A stretch of DNA of 64,000 bases from Ilyomonas sp965199905. Its GTDB lineage: Bacteria; Bacteroidota; Bacteroidia; Chitinophagales; Chitinophagaceae. The notes below the pieces were generated by a model. The model was not told where the DNA came from. It saw only the letters and a program-made list of their open reading frames with translations, and ran no database searches. Below, piece after piece: positions 44,236 to 53,970 of the stretch; position 1 is the stretch's first letter, and every line of letters begins with the position of its first letter. The DNA lies in assembly GCA_965199905.1 (NCBI GenBank), contig OZ241366.1, positions 2,108,001-2,172,000 on the forward strand, written 5' to 3'. The position numbers and the translations under genes are program-made.

Positions 44236-44985
44236 CTACTCTGCACTGTTCAGTATTTCTGCAATGTGCTTTACCTGTATGTTTCTTTTTTGCCGTTTAA
44301 TAATACCTTCCATGTGCATCAAACAACTCATGTCAGCACTGGTAATAAATTCAACATCATGGCTGGCATGATCTGCCACACGGTCTTTGCCCATCTTGGC
44401 GCTCACGGCTTCTTCTGATACGCAAAACGTACCGCCAAAACCACAGCATTCGTCACTTCGCGTCAGCTCTACCAACTCTATATTTCGCACCATTTTTAAC
44501 AGGTGTACCGGCTTTGAAAATGTGGGTGCAACCAACTCCGTCATGCTTGAAATATGCAGCCCGCGTTGCCCGTGACAGCTTTGATGAATGCTGACGCGAT
44601 GAGGAAAAGAAGCTTCGATTTTTTCAAGCTTTATTACATCAGTTAAGAACTCACTGAGTTCGTATATTTTAGTTCTGATAGATGCCGCTTCGGCTTCCCG
44701 CTTTTCATCGTGCAAATGCTCTTTGATGTGCAGCACACAACTGCCGGAAGGCGAAACGATATAATCTAACCCTGAAAAATTCTTTACAAACAATTCATCG
44801 CAGCCTTTCGTCAGATGCCCAAAGCCCGAGTTTGCCATCGGCTGACCGCAACAGGTTTGGTTCAATGGAAATACAACTTCTACGCCCTGCTTTTGTAGTA
44901 ACTCCAGCGTTGCTATCGCCACTTTAGGATAAAACTGATCTACATAACAGGGTATAAACAAGCCGACTCTCATACTCTTTTTCAC
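44236..44985 (-). CDS. lutA: LutA-like cysteine-rich (CCG) protein (lactate oxidation)
   Basis: The 249-residue protein has two CCG domains: FPLNQTCCGQPMANSGF and ELTRSDECCGFGGTFCVSEE, and opens with VGLFIPCYVDQFYPKVA, the LutA/GlpC-like start. It binds a cubane or similar Fe-S cluster and is the third LutABC subunit. It lies between rhaK and lutB in the same direction. Confidence 0.92.
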   Translation of the reverse strand: MKKSMRVGLFIPCYVDQFYPKVAIATLELLQKQGVEVVFPLNQTCCGQPMANSGFGHLTKGCDELFVKNFSGLDYIVSPSGSCVLHIKEHLHDEKREAEAASIRTKIYELSEFLTDVIKLEKIEASFPHRVSIHQSCHGQRGLHISSMTELVAPTFSKPVHLLKMVRNIELVELTRSDECCGFGGTFCVSEEAVSAKMGKDRVADHASHDVEFITSADMSCLMHMEGIIKRQKRNIQVKHIAEILNSAE

Positions 44986-45037
44986 TTTTTTATTTGTTTA
45001 TCCAATAAGAACGCTGACTCAGAATTCTTTCTGCCTG

Positions 45038-46420
45038 TTATAAAACAATATTGTAAGCGGGTGTAAACAGTTTGATGGATATAAGATCATGCGGCAACGG
45101 CTGGTTATTCCAGGCATTCCGTATAGCGATGGCAGCACCCATGGCAGAAGCCTGCGCCATCTTTGCAGAGTACACTTCCACATAGGGAAAGGCTTCAGCT
45201 AGCAGGTTCATGTACACATCGTTTTTACTAAAGCCGCCGTCAACAAATATTTTTTTAACCGGCGAGCCTTGCATCACCATTTTAGTTGATCGTATTTGCT
45301 GAAAGATGATGTCTAAAATTAATTGATGATATGCCTCTTCAGCAGTTTCAAAGTCGTACAGTGACCTTTGATAAAACGACGATTGTTCAATCATTGCCGT
45401 AGTAGCTTTTATCGCCTGTTCCGACTTTGTTCTGTGAAGCGCATTGCAAAGTGATGGGTCATATTGTACGGTACTGAAATAGTCAACAGAAGTATTGAAA
45501 TGCGCTGCCAGCCGTTTTATTTCCTGCTCATGCTCATTGCCGGCAAAGAGCCTGGAAGCCTTTACCGGCGCGCCCTGGTAAGAAAGATAACACAAACAGT
45601 CATTCTTTACATCATCGCTGGTAAGCGGTGTATGATTAAATGGATTCAGGCTAATGCACCACGTGCCGGTTGATAACAAGATAAAAGGCTCTCCAAACGC
45701 GGCCAAATAAGGAATGAGAGCCGCAGAACTATCGTGCAAGCCGGCACCAACCGGTATGTTTCTATTGATCGTTCCTGCTATTTCCTGGCAGGAAATGAGA
45801 GGTGGCAATTTTTCTATTATGTTTTCGCGAAAGACCCAATCGTGATAGTCATATTGTTCAAAATTCCAGAGGCTCGTATGGCAGCCAATACTGGTAATAT
45901 CACTGCAAACAGAACCACATAATAAAAAGCTGATGTATTGTGGCAAATGAAGTGAGTGTCTGATGCGTTTATAGGTATCGGGTTTGGTATGCTTCAGCCA
46001 ATATAACTGCATACCAGAATTTAAATTACCCAATACCGGTGAAGAGGTTAAGACAGCCAGCTTATTGTCTTTATCATACGCCTGGTAAAACTGTTTCAGC
46101 AAGTCATCCGGATAAGGTTTCAAATAATTATATAGCGGAAGAAATGGCTGCCCCCGGTCATCAAGATGAACAAAGCTGGCGCCATAGGCAGAAACGTTTA
46201 TTGCCGTTATTGTAAAGCGGTCATCTGCCAGTATTGTTTGAAATGAATCCTTTACCCACTTCGTCAGCAAATGAACATCCTCGCACGGAAAGCCATCTTC
46301 ATCTTTTGATTCCGGTAACGGCTTCGATTCTTCATACAGCAATTCGTACTGCCTGTTGAACAGTAATACTTTTTTATTGGTTTTACCAATATCAAATATG
46401 AGCATAACAGGTAGCGGCAT
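45038..46420 (-). CDS. rhaK: Rhamnulokinase (FGGY kinase)
   Basis: The 460-residue protein is an FGGY-family sugar kinase: LIFDIGKTNKKVLLF (phosphate loop 1), INVSAYGASFVHLD, VGAGLHDSSAALIPYL (the catalytic GxHD), ILLSTGTWCISLNP and VKKIFVDGGFSKNDVYMNLLA (adenosine motif). The context between rhaI and lutA makes L-rhamnulose the substrate, giving rhamnulose-1-phosphate. The length fits the family. In other species the same step is called RhaB. Confidence 0.9.
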   Translation of the reverse strand: MPLPVMLIFDIGKTNKKVLLFNRQYELLYEESKPLPESKDEDGFPCEDVHLLTKWVKDSFQTILADDRFTITAINVSAYGASFVHLDDRGQPFLPLYNYLKPYPDDLLKQFYQAYDKDNKLAVLTSSPVLGNLNSGMQLYWLKHTKPDTYKRIRHSLHLPQYISFLLCGSVCSDITSIGCHTSLWNFEQYDYHDWVFRENIIEKLPPLISCQEIAGTINRNIPVGAGLHDSSAALIPYLAAFGEPFILLSTGTWCISLNPFNHTPLTSDDVKNDCLCYLSYQGAPVKASRLFAGNEHEQEIKRLAAHFNTSVDYFSTVQYDPSLCNALHRTKSEQAIKATTAMIEQSSFYQRSLYDFETAEEAYHQLILDIIFQQIRSTKMVMQGSPVKKIFVDGGFSKNDVYMNLLAEAFPYVEVYSAKMAQASAMGAAIAIRNAWNNQPLPHDLISIKLFTPAYNIVL

Positions 46421-46471
46421 GGCGGATCATTTCAGATTATCCATTTTCAGTTTTCTTTTCACACAACAACT

Positions 46472-47746
46472 CTACAGCCCGGTCGCCACCGTTTTCAATC
46501 CTCTTTGTTTGATGAGGTTCTCTCTTACTTTTTCTTTGCGATATACAGCCAGCGGATGCAATGCACCACCGGCACGCAACCTGGCTTCAGCCACAAGCGC
46601 GCGCACATCGGTGCGGAAAGCAGTCTGCAATAGTTCCTGCGCTGTTACTACATCATTTTGCCCTTGCGCTTCCGCTAATTTTTTCCGGTCAACCATCAGC
46701 GCCTGCGCGTAGGAAATCATGATGGCTTCAACAGATTGCAGCAAGTCTTCCAGCGGGTCTTTTACGTTATGAGAAGCATCAATCATCCAGCCTAAATCGG
46801 TGGTGTGATTCATGCCTTTCGCATCCATGCCTTCAATGAGTTCGTTGAAAATAAGAAAAAGCTGATATGGCTTGATACTGCCAACTGTTAAGTCATCGTC
46901 ACCATACTTGCTATCGTTAAAATGAAAGCCGCCCAGCTTGCCTTCCATTAGTAATAAAGAAACGATTTGTTCAATGTTAGCATTGGGCAAATGATGTCCT
47001 AAATCAACCAGTGTATATGCTTTGCTACCAAGCTTGGTTGCATAAAGTAACGACTGTCCCCAATCGCCAACTGTTGTTGAGTAAAAGTTGGGTTCGTAAG
47101 CTTTATACTCTACAAACATTTTCCAGTCATCAGGCAAGGTGGCATATACTTCCTGCAGGCTTTCCAAAGTGTTTTGAAACGCTCTTCTAAAGTTCAATTG
47201 CCCAGGAAAACAAGAGCCATCTGAAAGCCATACCGTGAGCGCATTTGAGCCTAAATCGATTCCATATTTTATGACTTCAATATTATGTTCAATGGCTTGT
47301 TTGCGTACGACTTTATTTACATGTTGCATGGAGCCAAACTTATAGCTCAGCTCTTGTTCCGGCTGATCCTGGAATGTATTGGAGTTCATAGCATCGAACT
47401 TCAAACCATTCTGCGCCGCCAGTGCTTTTATGTTGTTTGTATTCTCCGGTATATCCCACGGCATATGCAAGGAAATAGCGCCGCTTGATTGATTTAATGC
47501 ATGAAGCAGACCGATGTCTTCAATCTTCTCTTCCAAACTACGAGGCTCGCCACCACCGGCAAAGCGACCAAAACGTGTACCGCCAGTTCCCAATGCCCAG
47601 CTTGGTATGGCAATCTGAAACTCTGCCAGCTTTTGTAAAATGGCTTCAGCGTTACTTGCCTCTTCTTTTATAAAATCCAGCTTGTACTGATGCTTTTTTA
47701 ATGACTGGTGATTGTATTCGTCAATCTTATATTTTTCTATAGTCAC
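46472..47746 (-). CDS. rhaI: L-rhamnose isomerase (RhaI type)
   Basis: The 424-residue TIM-barrel protein is of the xylose isomerase-like RhaI group, not the E. coli RhaA group. Metal and substrate residues are in FVEYKAYEPNFYSTTVGDWG (about residue 210), TLVDLGHHLPNANIEQ and GGFHFNDSKYGDDDLTVGS. It converts L-rhamnose to L-rhamnulose. Gene order rhaT-rhaEW-rhaM-rhaI-rhaK supports this assignment. Confidence 0.9.
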   Translation of the reverse strand: MTIEKYKIDEYNHQSLKKHQYKLDFIKEEASNAEAILQKLAEFQIAIPSWALGTGGTRFGRFAGGGEPRSLEEKIEDIGLLHALNQSSGAISLHMPWDIPENTNNIKALAAQNGLKFDAMNSNTFQDQPEQELSYKFGSMQHVNKVVRKQAIEHNIEVIKYGIDLGSNALTVWLSDGSCFPGQLNFRRAFQNTLESLQEVYATLPDDWKMFVEYKAYEPNFYSTTVGDWGQSLLYATKLGSKAYTLVDLGHHLPNANIEQIVSLLLMEGKLGGFHFNDSKYGDDDLTVGSIKPYQLFLIFNELIEGMDAKGMNHTTDLGWMIDASHNVKDPLEDLLQSVEAIMISYAQALMVDRKKLAEAQGQNDVVTAQELLQTAFRTDVRALVAEARLRAGGALHPLAVYRKEKVRENLIKQRGLKTVATGL

Positions 47747-47788
47747 AGCAAATCGTTTTTAACGTTAGTATGTAATGATTCAAACCAT

Positions 47789-48103
47789 TTATTCTAAGTA
47801 AAATACTTCTTTCAATGGAATGGTTACAGGCGAATGATCGTTATTGGTTTCCATAATATCCTCCATAAAAATCCACCATCGCTGCATAACCGGATGTTTC
47901 GCCAATTCCGCTAAGGCGCTTTTGTTTTTAATAGCAAGCATTCCAAATAAATCGGAATTTTGTTCGTCTAAGAAAATATGATAGTTTGAAATGCCTTTTG
48001 ATTTCAGGAGGTCTTTTAATTCAACCCAAATAGCAGCGTGCCTCTGTTTATAGTCAGCTTCGCAACCAGCAAGCATTTTCATTTTAAAGGCGATATGTTC
48101 CAT
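47789..48103 (-). CDS. rhaM: L-rhamnose mutarotase
   Basis: The 104-residue protein reads EHIAFKMKMLAGCEADYKQRHAAIW, with His22 at the position of the catalytic histidine of E. coli RhaM, and ends with the tryptophan-rich MQRWWIFMEDIM. It interconverts the rhamnose anomers before isomerisation. The length equals the family norm. It is encoded between rhaEW and rhaI with short gaps (37 and 42 bases). Confidence 0.93.
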   Translation of the reverse strand: MEHIAFKMKMLAGCEADYKQRHAAIWVELKDLLKSKGISNYHIFLDEQNSDLFGMLAIKNKSALAELAKHPVMQRWWIFMEDIMETNNDHSPVTIPLKEVFYLE

Positions 48104-48140
48104 ATTGATTCTGCCTGTTCATGTTGTCAAATAAAAAAGA

Positions 48141-50267
48141 TTACCTGTAGAAACCCATTGCTACGCCGCCATCTACATTGAGTGCATTGCCGGTAGATTT
48201 ATTGAGTAAACCACTCACAAAAACAAAGCAGGCAGCCGCAATGTCATCAGGTAAAATAATCTCATTTAGCAAGGTTCGTTTAGCATAATAAGCCGGCAAT
48301 TCTTCTACGGTGATGCCATATGCTTTGGCTCTTCCTTCAGCCCAGCCGCCAGCCCAGATATTAGAGTCGGAAATCACTGCATCCGGATTTACTGTATTCA
48401 CACGAACCTTATCACCGCCCAACTCTGCCGCCATCAATCTGGTAAGGTGCGCCTGCGCTGCTTTGGCGGAACCATACCCGGGATTGTTTGGTCCGGCTAC
48501 TACTGCATTCTTGGAAACAATGTTTATGATATCACCGCCAAAGCCTTGTTTACGCATAATGGTGATGCCAGCTTTGGATACAATGAATTGTCCCTTAACT
48601 AAAATATTATATAACCTATCCCATTCTTCAAGTGTATGTTCTGCAATAGATTTTGATATACTGATACCAGCATTATTGATAACAATATCAACACCACCAA
48701 AAGCCAGACAAGCGTTGTCAAAAGCCTGTTCTGTCGAAGAAGAATCCGTTACATTGAGCATAGTTGAAGCAACAGCATCTTTGCCAAACAGTTTTATAAA
48801 TTCTTCTTTTGCTCCTGTAAGGCGTTCCTCATTAATATCATTGATAATTATACAGGCGCCTTCTTCGGCAAACTTCTTTGCAATGGCTTTACCAATGCCA
48901 CCTGCGCTTCCGGTTATCAACGCGATGCGTCCGCTTAATGCTTTGGGCTTTGACATCCGTTGCAGCTTGGCTTCTTCCAATAGCCAGTATTCAATGTTAA
49001 ACGCTTCCTGTCGTGGCAACGATGTATATTCCGAAATGGCTTCTGCACCCTTCATTACGTTGATGGCATTGATGTAAAACTCAGAAGCCACACGTGCGGT
49101 TTGCTTGTCTTTTGAAAAGGTAAACATGCCTACACCCGGATAAATAATCACAACCGGATTTGCATCACGCATGGCAGGGCTGTTATCGTGTTTACACGTG
49201 TTGTAATACTCAGCATACATTTTTCTGTAGGCTTCAAACTGCGGCTGTATCTTTTCTTTTACAGCAGTCACGTTGTTTACATCTTCATTTGTGGTAATAC
49301 TTAAAACAAGCGGGCTTATTTTAGTCCTCAGGAAATGATCAGGACAGCTCGTACCCATTGGTGCCAACCGTTCCAAATCATTAGAGTTGATGTATTCCAA
49401 CACACGTTCATCATCAGTAAAATGACCAATCATTTTTGTTTGTGAAGAACAGTAACCACGAAGCAAAGGCGCTAATGCAGCTGCCTTTTTCATTCTATCC
49501 TCTTTGGGTAACGAGCCAATTTTCTGTCCGTTGAAAACGGGTCCTTTTTTACCATAACTATCTTCTAAATATTGGGCGCAACGCTCAACTACTTCCAGCG
49601 TATTGATATAACTTTCATAAGCTGTATCGCCCCAGGTAAACAAGCCATGCGAGCCAAGCATAATGCCACGGATATTCGGATTAGCATCTAAACAGGCTTT
49701 TAACTGTAAGCCCAAATCAAAACCCGGCTTCTGCCAGTTTACCCAACCGATCGTGCCATTAAATAATTCTTCGGTAATGCGTTTGCCTTCTTTAGCTGCC
49801 GCAATAGCGATGGCTGCATCGGGATGCAGGTGATCGATATGTTTGAAGGGAAGAAAGCCGTGTAAAGGCGTATCAATGGAAGGCGCTTTGGAAGCAAGAT
49901 CGTAAATACAATGGTTAAACAATTCTACCATTTCATCTTCCTGCTCAATGCCACGATAGATATTCTTCAGGCTGCGCAGCTTGTCAACATACAAAGCAGC
50001 AAGCCCGCTTCGCTTCAACGTACCAATGTCGCCGCCGCTTCCTTTTACCCACATCACTTCTACGTCTTTGCCAGTGAGCGGATCTGACGCCATCGCCTTG
50101 CACGAAGTGTTGCCGCCGCCATAATTGGTTAACCTTAAATCGGCACCCAGAAGGTTAGAGCGATAAATGAGCAAGCTAACTTCATCACCTTCCCAGGCAG
50201 CCGCTTTAGCATCATCCCATAAGTAGCTGACATGCCTGAATTGTGCCGTACCTGTTTGTGTTTGCAT
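48141..50267 (-). CDS. rhaEW: Bifunctional rhamnulose-1-phosphate aldolase / lactaldehyde dehydrogenase
   Basis: The 708-residue fusion has an N-terminal class II aldolase/adducin domain (DTPLHGFLPFKHIDHLHPDA and GIMLGSHGLFTWGD with metal-binding histidines) and a C-terminal short-chain dehydrogenase from about residue 440 (LITGSAGGIGKAIAKKF, VINNAGISIS, catalytic YGSAKAAQ). It splits rhamnulose-1-phosphate into DHAP and L-lactaldehyde and oxidises the latter to L-lactate. The fusion is common in bacteria that use RhaI and RhaM. It is the second gene of the rhamnose operon, 68 bases after rhaT. Confidence 0.92.
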   Translation of the reverse strand: MQTQTGTAQFRHVSYLWDDAKAAAWEGDEVSLLIYRSNLLGADLRLTNYGGGNTSCKAMASDPLTGKDVEVMWVKGSGGDIGTLKRSGLAALYVDKLRSLKNIYRGIEQEDEMVELFNHCIYDLASKAPSIDTPLHGFLPFKHIDHLHPDAAIAIAAAKEGKRITEELFNGTIGWVNWQKPGFDLGLQLKACLDANPNIRGIMLGSHGLFTWGDTAYESYINTLEVVERCAQYLEDSYGKKGPVFNGQKIGSLPKEDRMKKAAALAPLLRGYCSSQTKMIGHFTDDERVLEYINSNDLERLAPMGTSCPDHFLRTKISPLVLSITTNEDVNNVTAVKEKIQPQFEAYRKMYAEYYNTCKHDNSPAMRDANPVVIIYPGVGMFTFSKDKQTARVASEFYINAINVMKGAEAISEYTSLPRQEAFNIEYWLLEEAKLQRMSKPKALSGRIALITGSAGGIGKAIAKKFAEEGACIIINDINEERLTGAKEEFIKLFGKDAVASTMLNVTDSSSTEQAFDNACLAFGGVDIVINNAGISISKSIAEHTLEEWDRLYNILVKGQFIVSKAGITIMRKQGFGGDIINIVSKNAVVAGPNNPGYGSAKAAQAHLTRLMAAELGGDKVRVNTVNPDAVISDSNIWAGGWAEGRAKAYGITVEELPAYYAKRTLLNEIILPDDIAAACFVFVSGLLNKSTGNALNVDGGVAMGFYR

Positions 50268-50335
50268 AAGATGTATTTTACAAAACCTTGTAAGACTATA
50301 ATGATTCGCTTACAACAAGAGTATGTTTTGATTGT

Positions 50336-51391
50336 TTATTTTATCGAATTTCCATAACCCACTACGAACACAGATAGAATGATAGTAAGTATTCCAACTG
50401 TAATAGTGGTTTTTGTTTTTGCGCTTACGCCTTTCCATTCTTTTAAAATTATACCCCACATATTGGCAACCAGGATAATAAACGCCATGTGTAATATCCA
50501 GGAACTGGCGCCATTGCCTAATTTACTTTCGCCCATGCCATAAAAGAAAAATTGCAAAAACCAGGTGGTGCCGGCTAATGCAGAGAAGATATAGTTTTTT
50601 AAAAGTGGCGTACCCCCATTGGTATAATCGCTAAAAGTTCTGTTCCTTGCATTTAATATCATACACCAGATAAAATTAGTAGCCAGCCCACCCCACAACA
50701 ACACCACATAGATTACGTTATTCTGAAACAAAGGGTTGAAACCCGCCGCCACAGCCGCTTCAGCCATTGGCTTCCCTGCTTCAATACCAAAATTGAAACA
50801 AGCGCTTAGAATACCAGAAATGATAGCTACGGTTAAACCCTTTGCTACATTAAATTCCTGCACACTTTGTTGCTTCTTTTCTTCCGGCAACTCGCGTTCT
50901 TTTAAAATGCCGGCACGACCGCTGATATAAATTCCTAGTAAACATAAAGCAATGCCTGTTAATATGACACGTCCCCATGTTGTTGTCAGCAAATCATGGA
51001 AAGAAGTTTTGCCTTCGGCAGGAAAGAAGTTGTAATAAAAAGAAGGTACCAAAGCCCCGAAAGCTGAGCAAAAACCAAGCGTCACAGAGTTGCCGAGCGA
51101 CATTCCTAAAAATCGAACGCCTAATCCATAAGTGAGTCCGCCAATTCCCCATAACACGCCAAACAAAAGGGTATAAGAAATGGTTTCAGATGAGGTATGC
51201 TTTATAATTTCTGCAAAGCCGGGGACCGTAAGCCAGGCTGCCAATGGCGGAACGATAAGCCAGGAAAAGATACCGCCAATAATCCAATAGCTTTCCCACG
51301 ACCAACCTCTCACTTTCTTGTAAGGCATGTAAAAACTACCAGACGCAAAACCCCCAATAAAATGAAAGAAAATTCCAAGTATAGCTTGCAT
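50336..51391 (-). CDS. rhaT: L-rhamnose/proton symporter RhaT
   Basis: The 351-residue protein has about ten membrane segments and the RhaT opening GIFFHFIGGFASGSFYMPYKK, with WESYWIIGGIFSWLIVPPLAAWL and the long KNYIFSALAGTTWFLQFFFYGMG segment. It imports L-rhamnose across the inner membrane with a proton. It is the first gene of the operon; an operator-like motif lies 47 bases upstream, and the GntR gene is divergent. Confidence 0.93.
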   Translation of the reverse strand: MQAILGIFFHFIGGFASGSFYMPYKKVRGWSWESYWIIGGIFSWLIVPPLAAWLTVPGFAEIIKHTSSETISYTLLFGVLWGIGGLTYGLGVRFLGMSLGNSVTLGFCSAFGALVPSFYYNFFPAEGKTSFHDLLTTTWGRVILTGIALCLLGIYISGRAGILKERELPEEKKQQSVQEFNVAKGLTVAIISGILSACFNFGIEAGKPMAEAAVAAGFNPLFQNNVIYVVLLWGGLATNFIWCMILNARNRTFSDYTNGGTPLLKNYIFSALAGTTWFLQFFFYGMGESKLGNGASSWILHMAFIILVANMWGIILKEWKGVSAKTKTTITVGILTIILSVFVVGYGNSIK

Positions 51392-51411
51392 TCGTTACAC
51401 TATAAAGATTA

Positions 51412-51459
51412 CAAAAATACATGACCTCATTGCTACAACTATCATGTACTGTCCTGCGC
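51412..51459 (-). promoter_or_regulatory. rhaT promoter: -7 box and operator-like direct repeat
   Basis: TATTTTTG on the minus strand (51412-51419) is a perfect TAnnTTTG box. Starting 18 bases upstream (51438-51459) is GCGCAGGACAG followed by TACATGATAGT. It matches the susC motif at 17 of 22 positions, with the same 18-base gap to the -7 box. The CAGGACA/CATGATA halves repeat every 10 bases, as for an AraC-type activator. The rest of 51392-51666 holds the divergent GntR promoter region. Confidence 0.65.
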
Positions 51460-51666
51460 CAGCTTACCAACACAAAAGGCCAAATGTTTAAAATAGTTGC
51501 TTTTATGAAAAAAATAGTAGAGATATAGAACCAACCAAATTCTTTTCTTTATAGGCTGAACAACAAGTTTGTTTGTCACCGGTTTTTCTGTTCGTCAAAA
51601 GCTTTCGTTTGAAAATTTGCAACGGAATGATGCCAATGAGAATGACTTTCTTCTATCTTTTTAAAT

Positions 51667-52699
51667 ATGAAATCGCACCCTCTTTTTAAATATTTATACA
51701 TTGATGTTTTTTCTGCAACGCCGAAATACCTGCAGCTTGCGAATTCTATTGTTACAGCTATTAGTATAGGTAAACTTCAGCAGGATGATATTCTTCCTTC
51801 TATCAATGAATTGAGTGCCGAATTCGAAATTTCGAGGCATACGGTAGAAAAGACTTACAAGTATCTTAAGAACATTGGAGTATTGGGCGCCGTATTAGGC
51901 AAAGGATATTATGTAAGCAAAACTGATTTCAGACAGCCGTATCATATTTTTTTACTGTTTAATAAACTTAGCAGTCACAAAAAAATAATCTATGATTCGC
52001 TGATTCAGGCGTTAGGTAATAAAGCGAACATCAGCTTCTATTATTTACAATAACGACTTTGCCTTATTTAAAAAATTGATCACAGGCAATTATGACCAAT
52101 ACACGCATTTCGTAATCATTCCGCATTTTACAGAAAATGATGATAAAGCGCCTGAAGTGATCAACGCGATACCTAAAGACAAGCTGATTTTATTGGATAA
52201 AAGAATTCCTTGTATTACCGGCGAATTCGGCGCTGTGTATGAAAGCTTTGAAGAAGACATTTATCATGCGCTGAAGAAAGCATTGCCGGAGCTTGAAAAA
52301 TATGATACACTAAAAATCATATTCCCGGAAAACAGTTATTACCCGGTTGAAATATTGAAGGTGTATTATAAATTTTGCCAGGACTATGCTTTCGATTATA
52401 AAGTGGTGCACGATATATTAAACGAACCCATACAAAAAAAAGAAGCCTATATTAATGTTATGGAAGACGACCTGATTACACTCATAGAAAAAATACAGGC
52501 AACAGAATTGCAAATCGGTCACGACATAGGTATTATTTCTTACAACGAAACGCCGTTAAAAAAATTGATTTTAAACGGGATCACTACCATCTCAACAGAT
52601 TTTGAACAAATGGGAAGAATTACAGCCGACTTGATACTAAGTAATTCAAGGAAGCATGTCAGCGTTCCCTTTCATATCAACTTAAGAGCTTCACTATAA
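51667..52699 (+). pseudogene. GntR-family regulator with periplasmic-binding-like sensor, frameshifted
   Basis: The first frame (51667-52053) is a GntR winged helix: YLQLANSIVTAISIGKLQQDD, then EISRHTVEKTYKYLKNIGVL, and a GKGYYV wing. It stops at TAA after NISFYYLQ. Resuming one base later gives YNNDFALFKKLITGNYDQYTH, running to 52699, the sensor domain (GHDIGIISYNETPLKKLILNGITTISTDFEQMG). One extra T near 52042-52046 joins them into a protein of about 343 residues. It is divergent from rhaT, so it is the presumed rhamnose regulator. Without the sensor it would not respond to sugar; sequencing error is the main alternative. Confidence 0.85.
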
Positions 52700-52960
52700 T
52701 TACCGTTATCGAAAACATCCAATACCTGAAATAATTAATTGGCAATGCTTCCATTCATTCGAAATCAGAAGCTTTCTTTATCAAAGAAGTAATAAAAAAA
52801 GGCCTGCTTTTACAATTATAAAGCTACTTTCTATATTCGACGCATAGCTACCATAGTATGGCTTTTTCCATATTCAGATGATTAGCTGAAATGTTATTGT
52901 ACCGTTCTGATTTGGTTAAAAGCTTATTTTAGTGATCACGATTGCAAAAGAGAATGTAGT

Positions 52961-53866
52961 ATGAAACCGATAATTCAAAAACTGCCGTTAAGTGAAAGCA
53001 CTTCTTTCATTGCCAAAACCTTTCGTACGCCTCACTTTGAGGTAGGCTGGCACCAGCATATCGAATACGAACTCATCTTATTTACCGAAGGCAACGGGCT
53101 TAGTTTCATTGGTAACCATGTTGGTGAGTTCGAAACGGATGATGTTTATTTACTGGGAAGTAACCTTCCACATACGTTTCAAAAAAGAAGCACTGACCTG
53201 ATAACGAGTGCAATCGTAGTGCAGTTTACAAGTGATTTTTGGGGAGATAATTTTTTGAATTTGCCCGAATTGAAAGACGTAAAATCTTTGTTAGTCATAT
53301 CCAATTATGGATTAAAAATTAAGGGAAAAAGCAGGCAACGCGTAAAAAATTTGATCAAAGAGCTTGAGCATGCAGAGGGTTTTGAACGTATCCTTTTGCT
53401 GGGCAATTGCCTGCAAACAATAACCCGCTCCGCCGAGTATAACACAGTATCTACGCAGGAAGTAACGCAACCGCAACATAAAGACAAAGAAATTATCGAC
53501 AAGATTTTCCAGTTTACGATATCAAACTTCAAAGAGCCTGTAAGCCTGGAGCAGGTGGCATCCATAGCCTGTATGAGCATCCCTTCCTTTTGCAATTATT
53601 TTAAGAAAAGTACAAAGAAAACATACGTTGATTTCTTGAACGAGATAAGAATAGGCTATGCCTGCAACTTGTTGATTGAGACAAAAAAATCTGTCTTTGA
53701 CATTTGTTTTGAGAGCGGTTATAACACGATGGCAAACTTTCATAAGCAATTCATGAAAGTAAAAGGAACCGCGCCTTTACAATACCGCAAAGGCTTTGCC
53801 GCCCGATCGGCGCAATCAACTCAATATAGTGTATTGCTCGGCTTGAAGCCACCGGTGCTACAATAG
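52961..53866 (+). CDS. AraC-family transcription regulator
   Basis: The 301-residue protein has an N-terminal cupin sensor (FEVGWHQHIEYELILFTEGNG, SFIGNHVGEFETDDVYLLGSNLPHTF) and a C-terminal double helix-turn-helix from about residue 190 (SLEQVASIACMSIPSFCNYFKKSTKKTYVDFLNEIRI, then KSVFDICFESGYNTMANFHKQFMKVKGTAPLQYRK). It is encoded between the rhamnose operon and the MFS operon. A two-HTH AraC protein would bind direct repeats spaced by one helical turn, which is the form of the susC and rhaT motif. That pairing is inference. Confidence 0.88.
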   Translation: MKPIIQKLPLSESTSFIAKTFRTPHFEVGWHQHIEYELILFTEGNGLSFIGNHVGEFETDDVYLLGSNLPHTFQKRSTDLITSAIVVQFTSDFWGDNFLNLPELKDVKSLLVISNYGLKIKGKSRQRVKNLIKELEHAEGFERILLLGNCLQTITRSAEYNTVSTQEVTQPQHKDKEIIDKIFQFTISNFKEPVSLEQVASIACMSIPSFCNYFKKSTKKTYVDFLNEIRIGYACNLLIETKKSVFDICFESGYNTMANFHKQFMKVKGTAPLQYRKGFAARSAQSTQYSVLLGLKPPVLQ

Positions 53867-53970
53867 CTGTGTCTGAAACACAATCAGGAAAAAGATGATA
53901 CGCAGACGATGTGTGTAAGTAATCTTATTATTGTACACAACCAACGAATACAGCAACAAGAATAACAGAA

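Noticed and set aside
48310..49077. 255-codon plus-strand frame within rhaEW
   Set aside because: Antisense shadow of the strongly conserved dehydrogenase domain.
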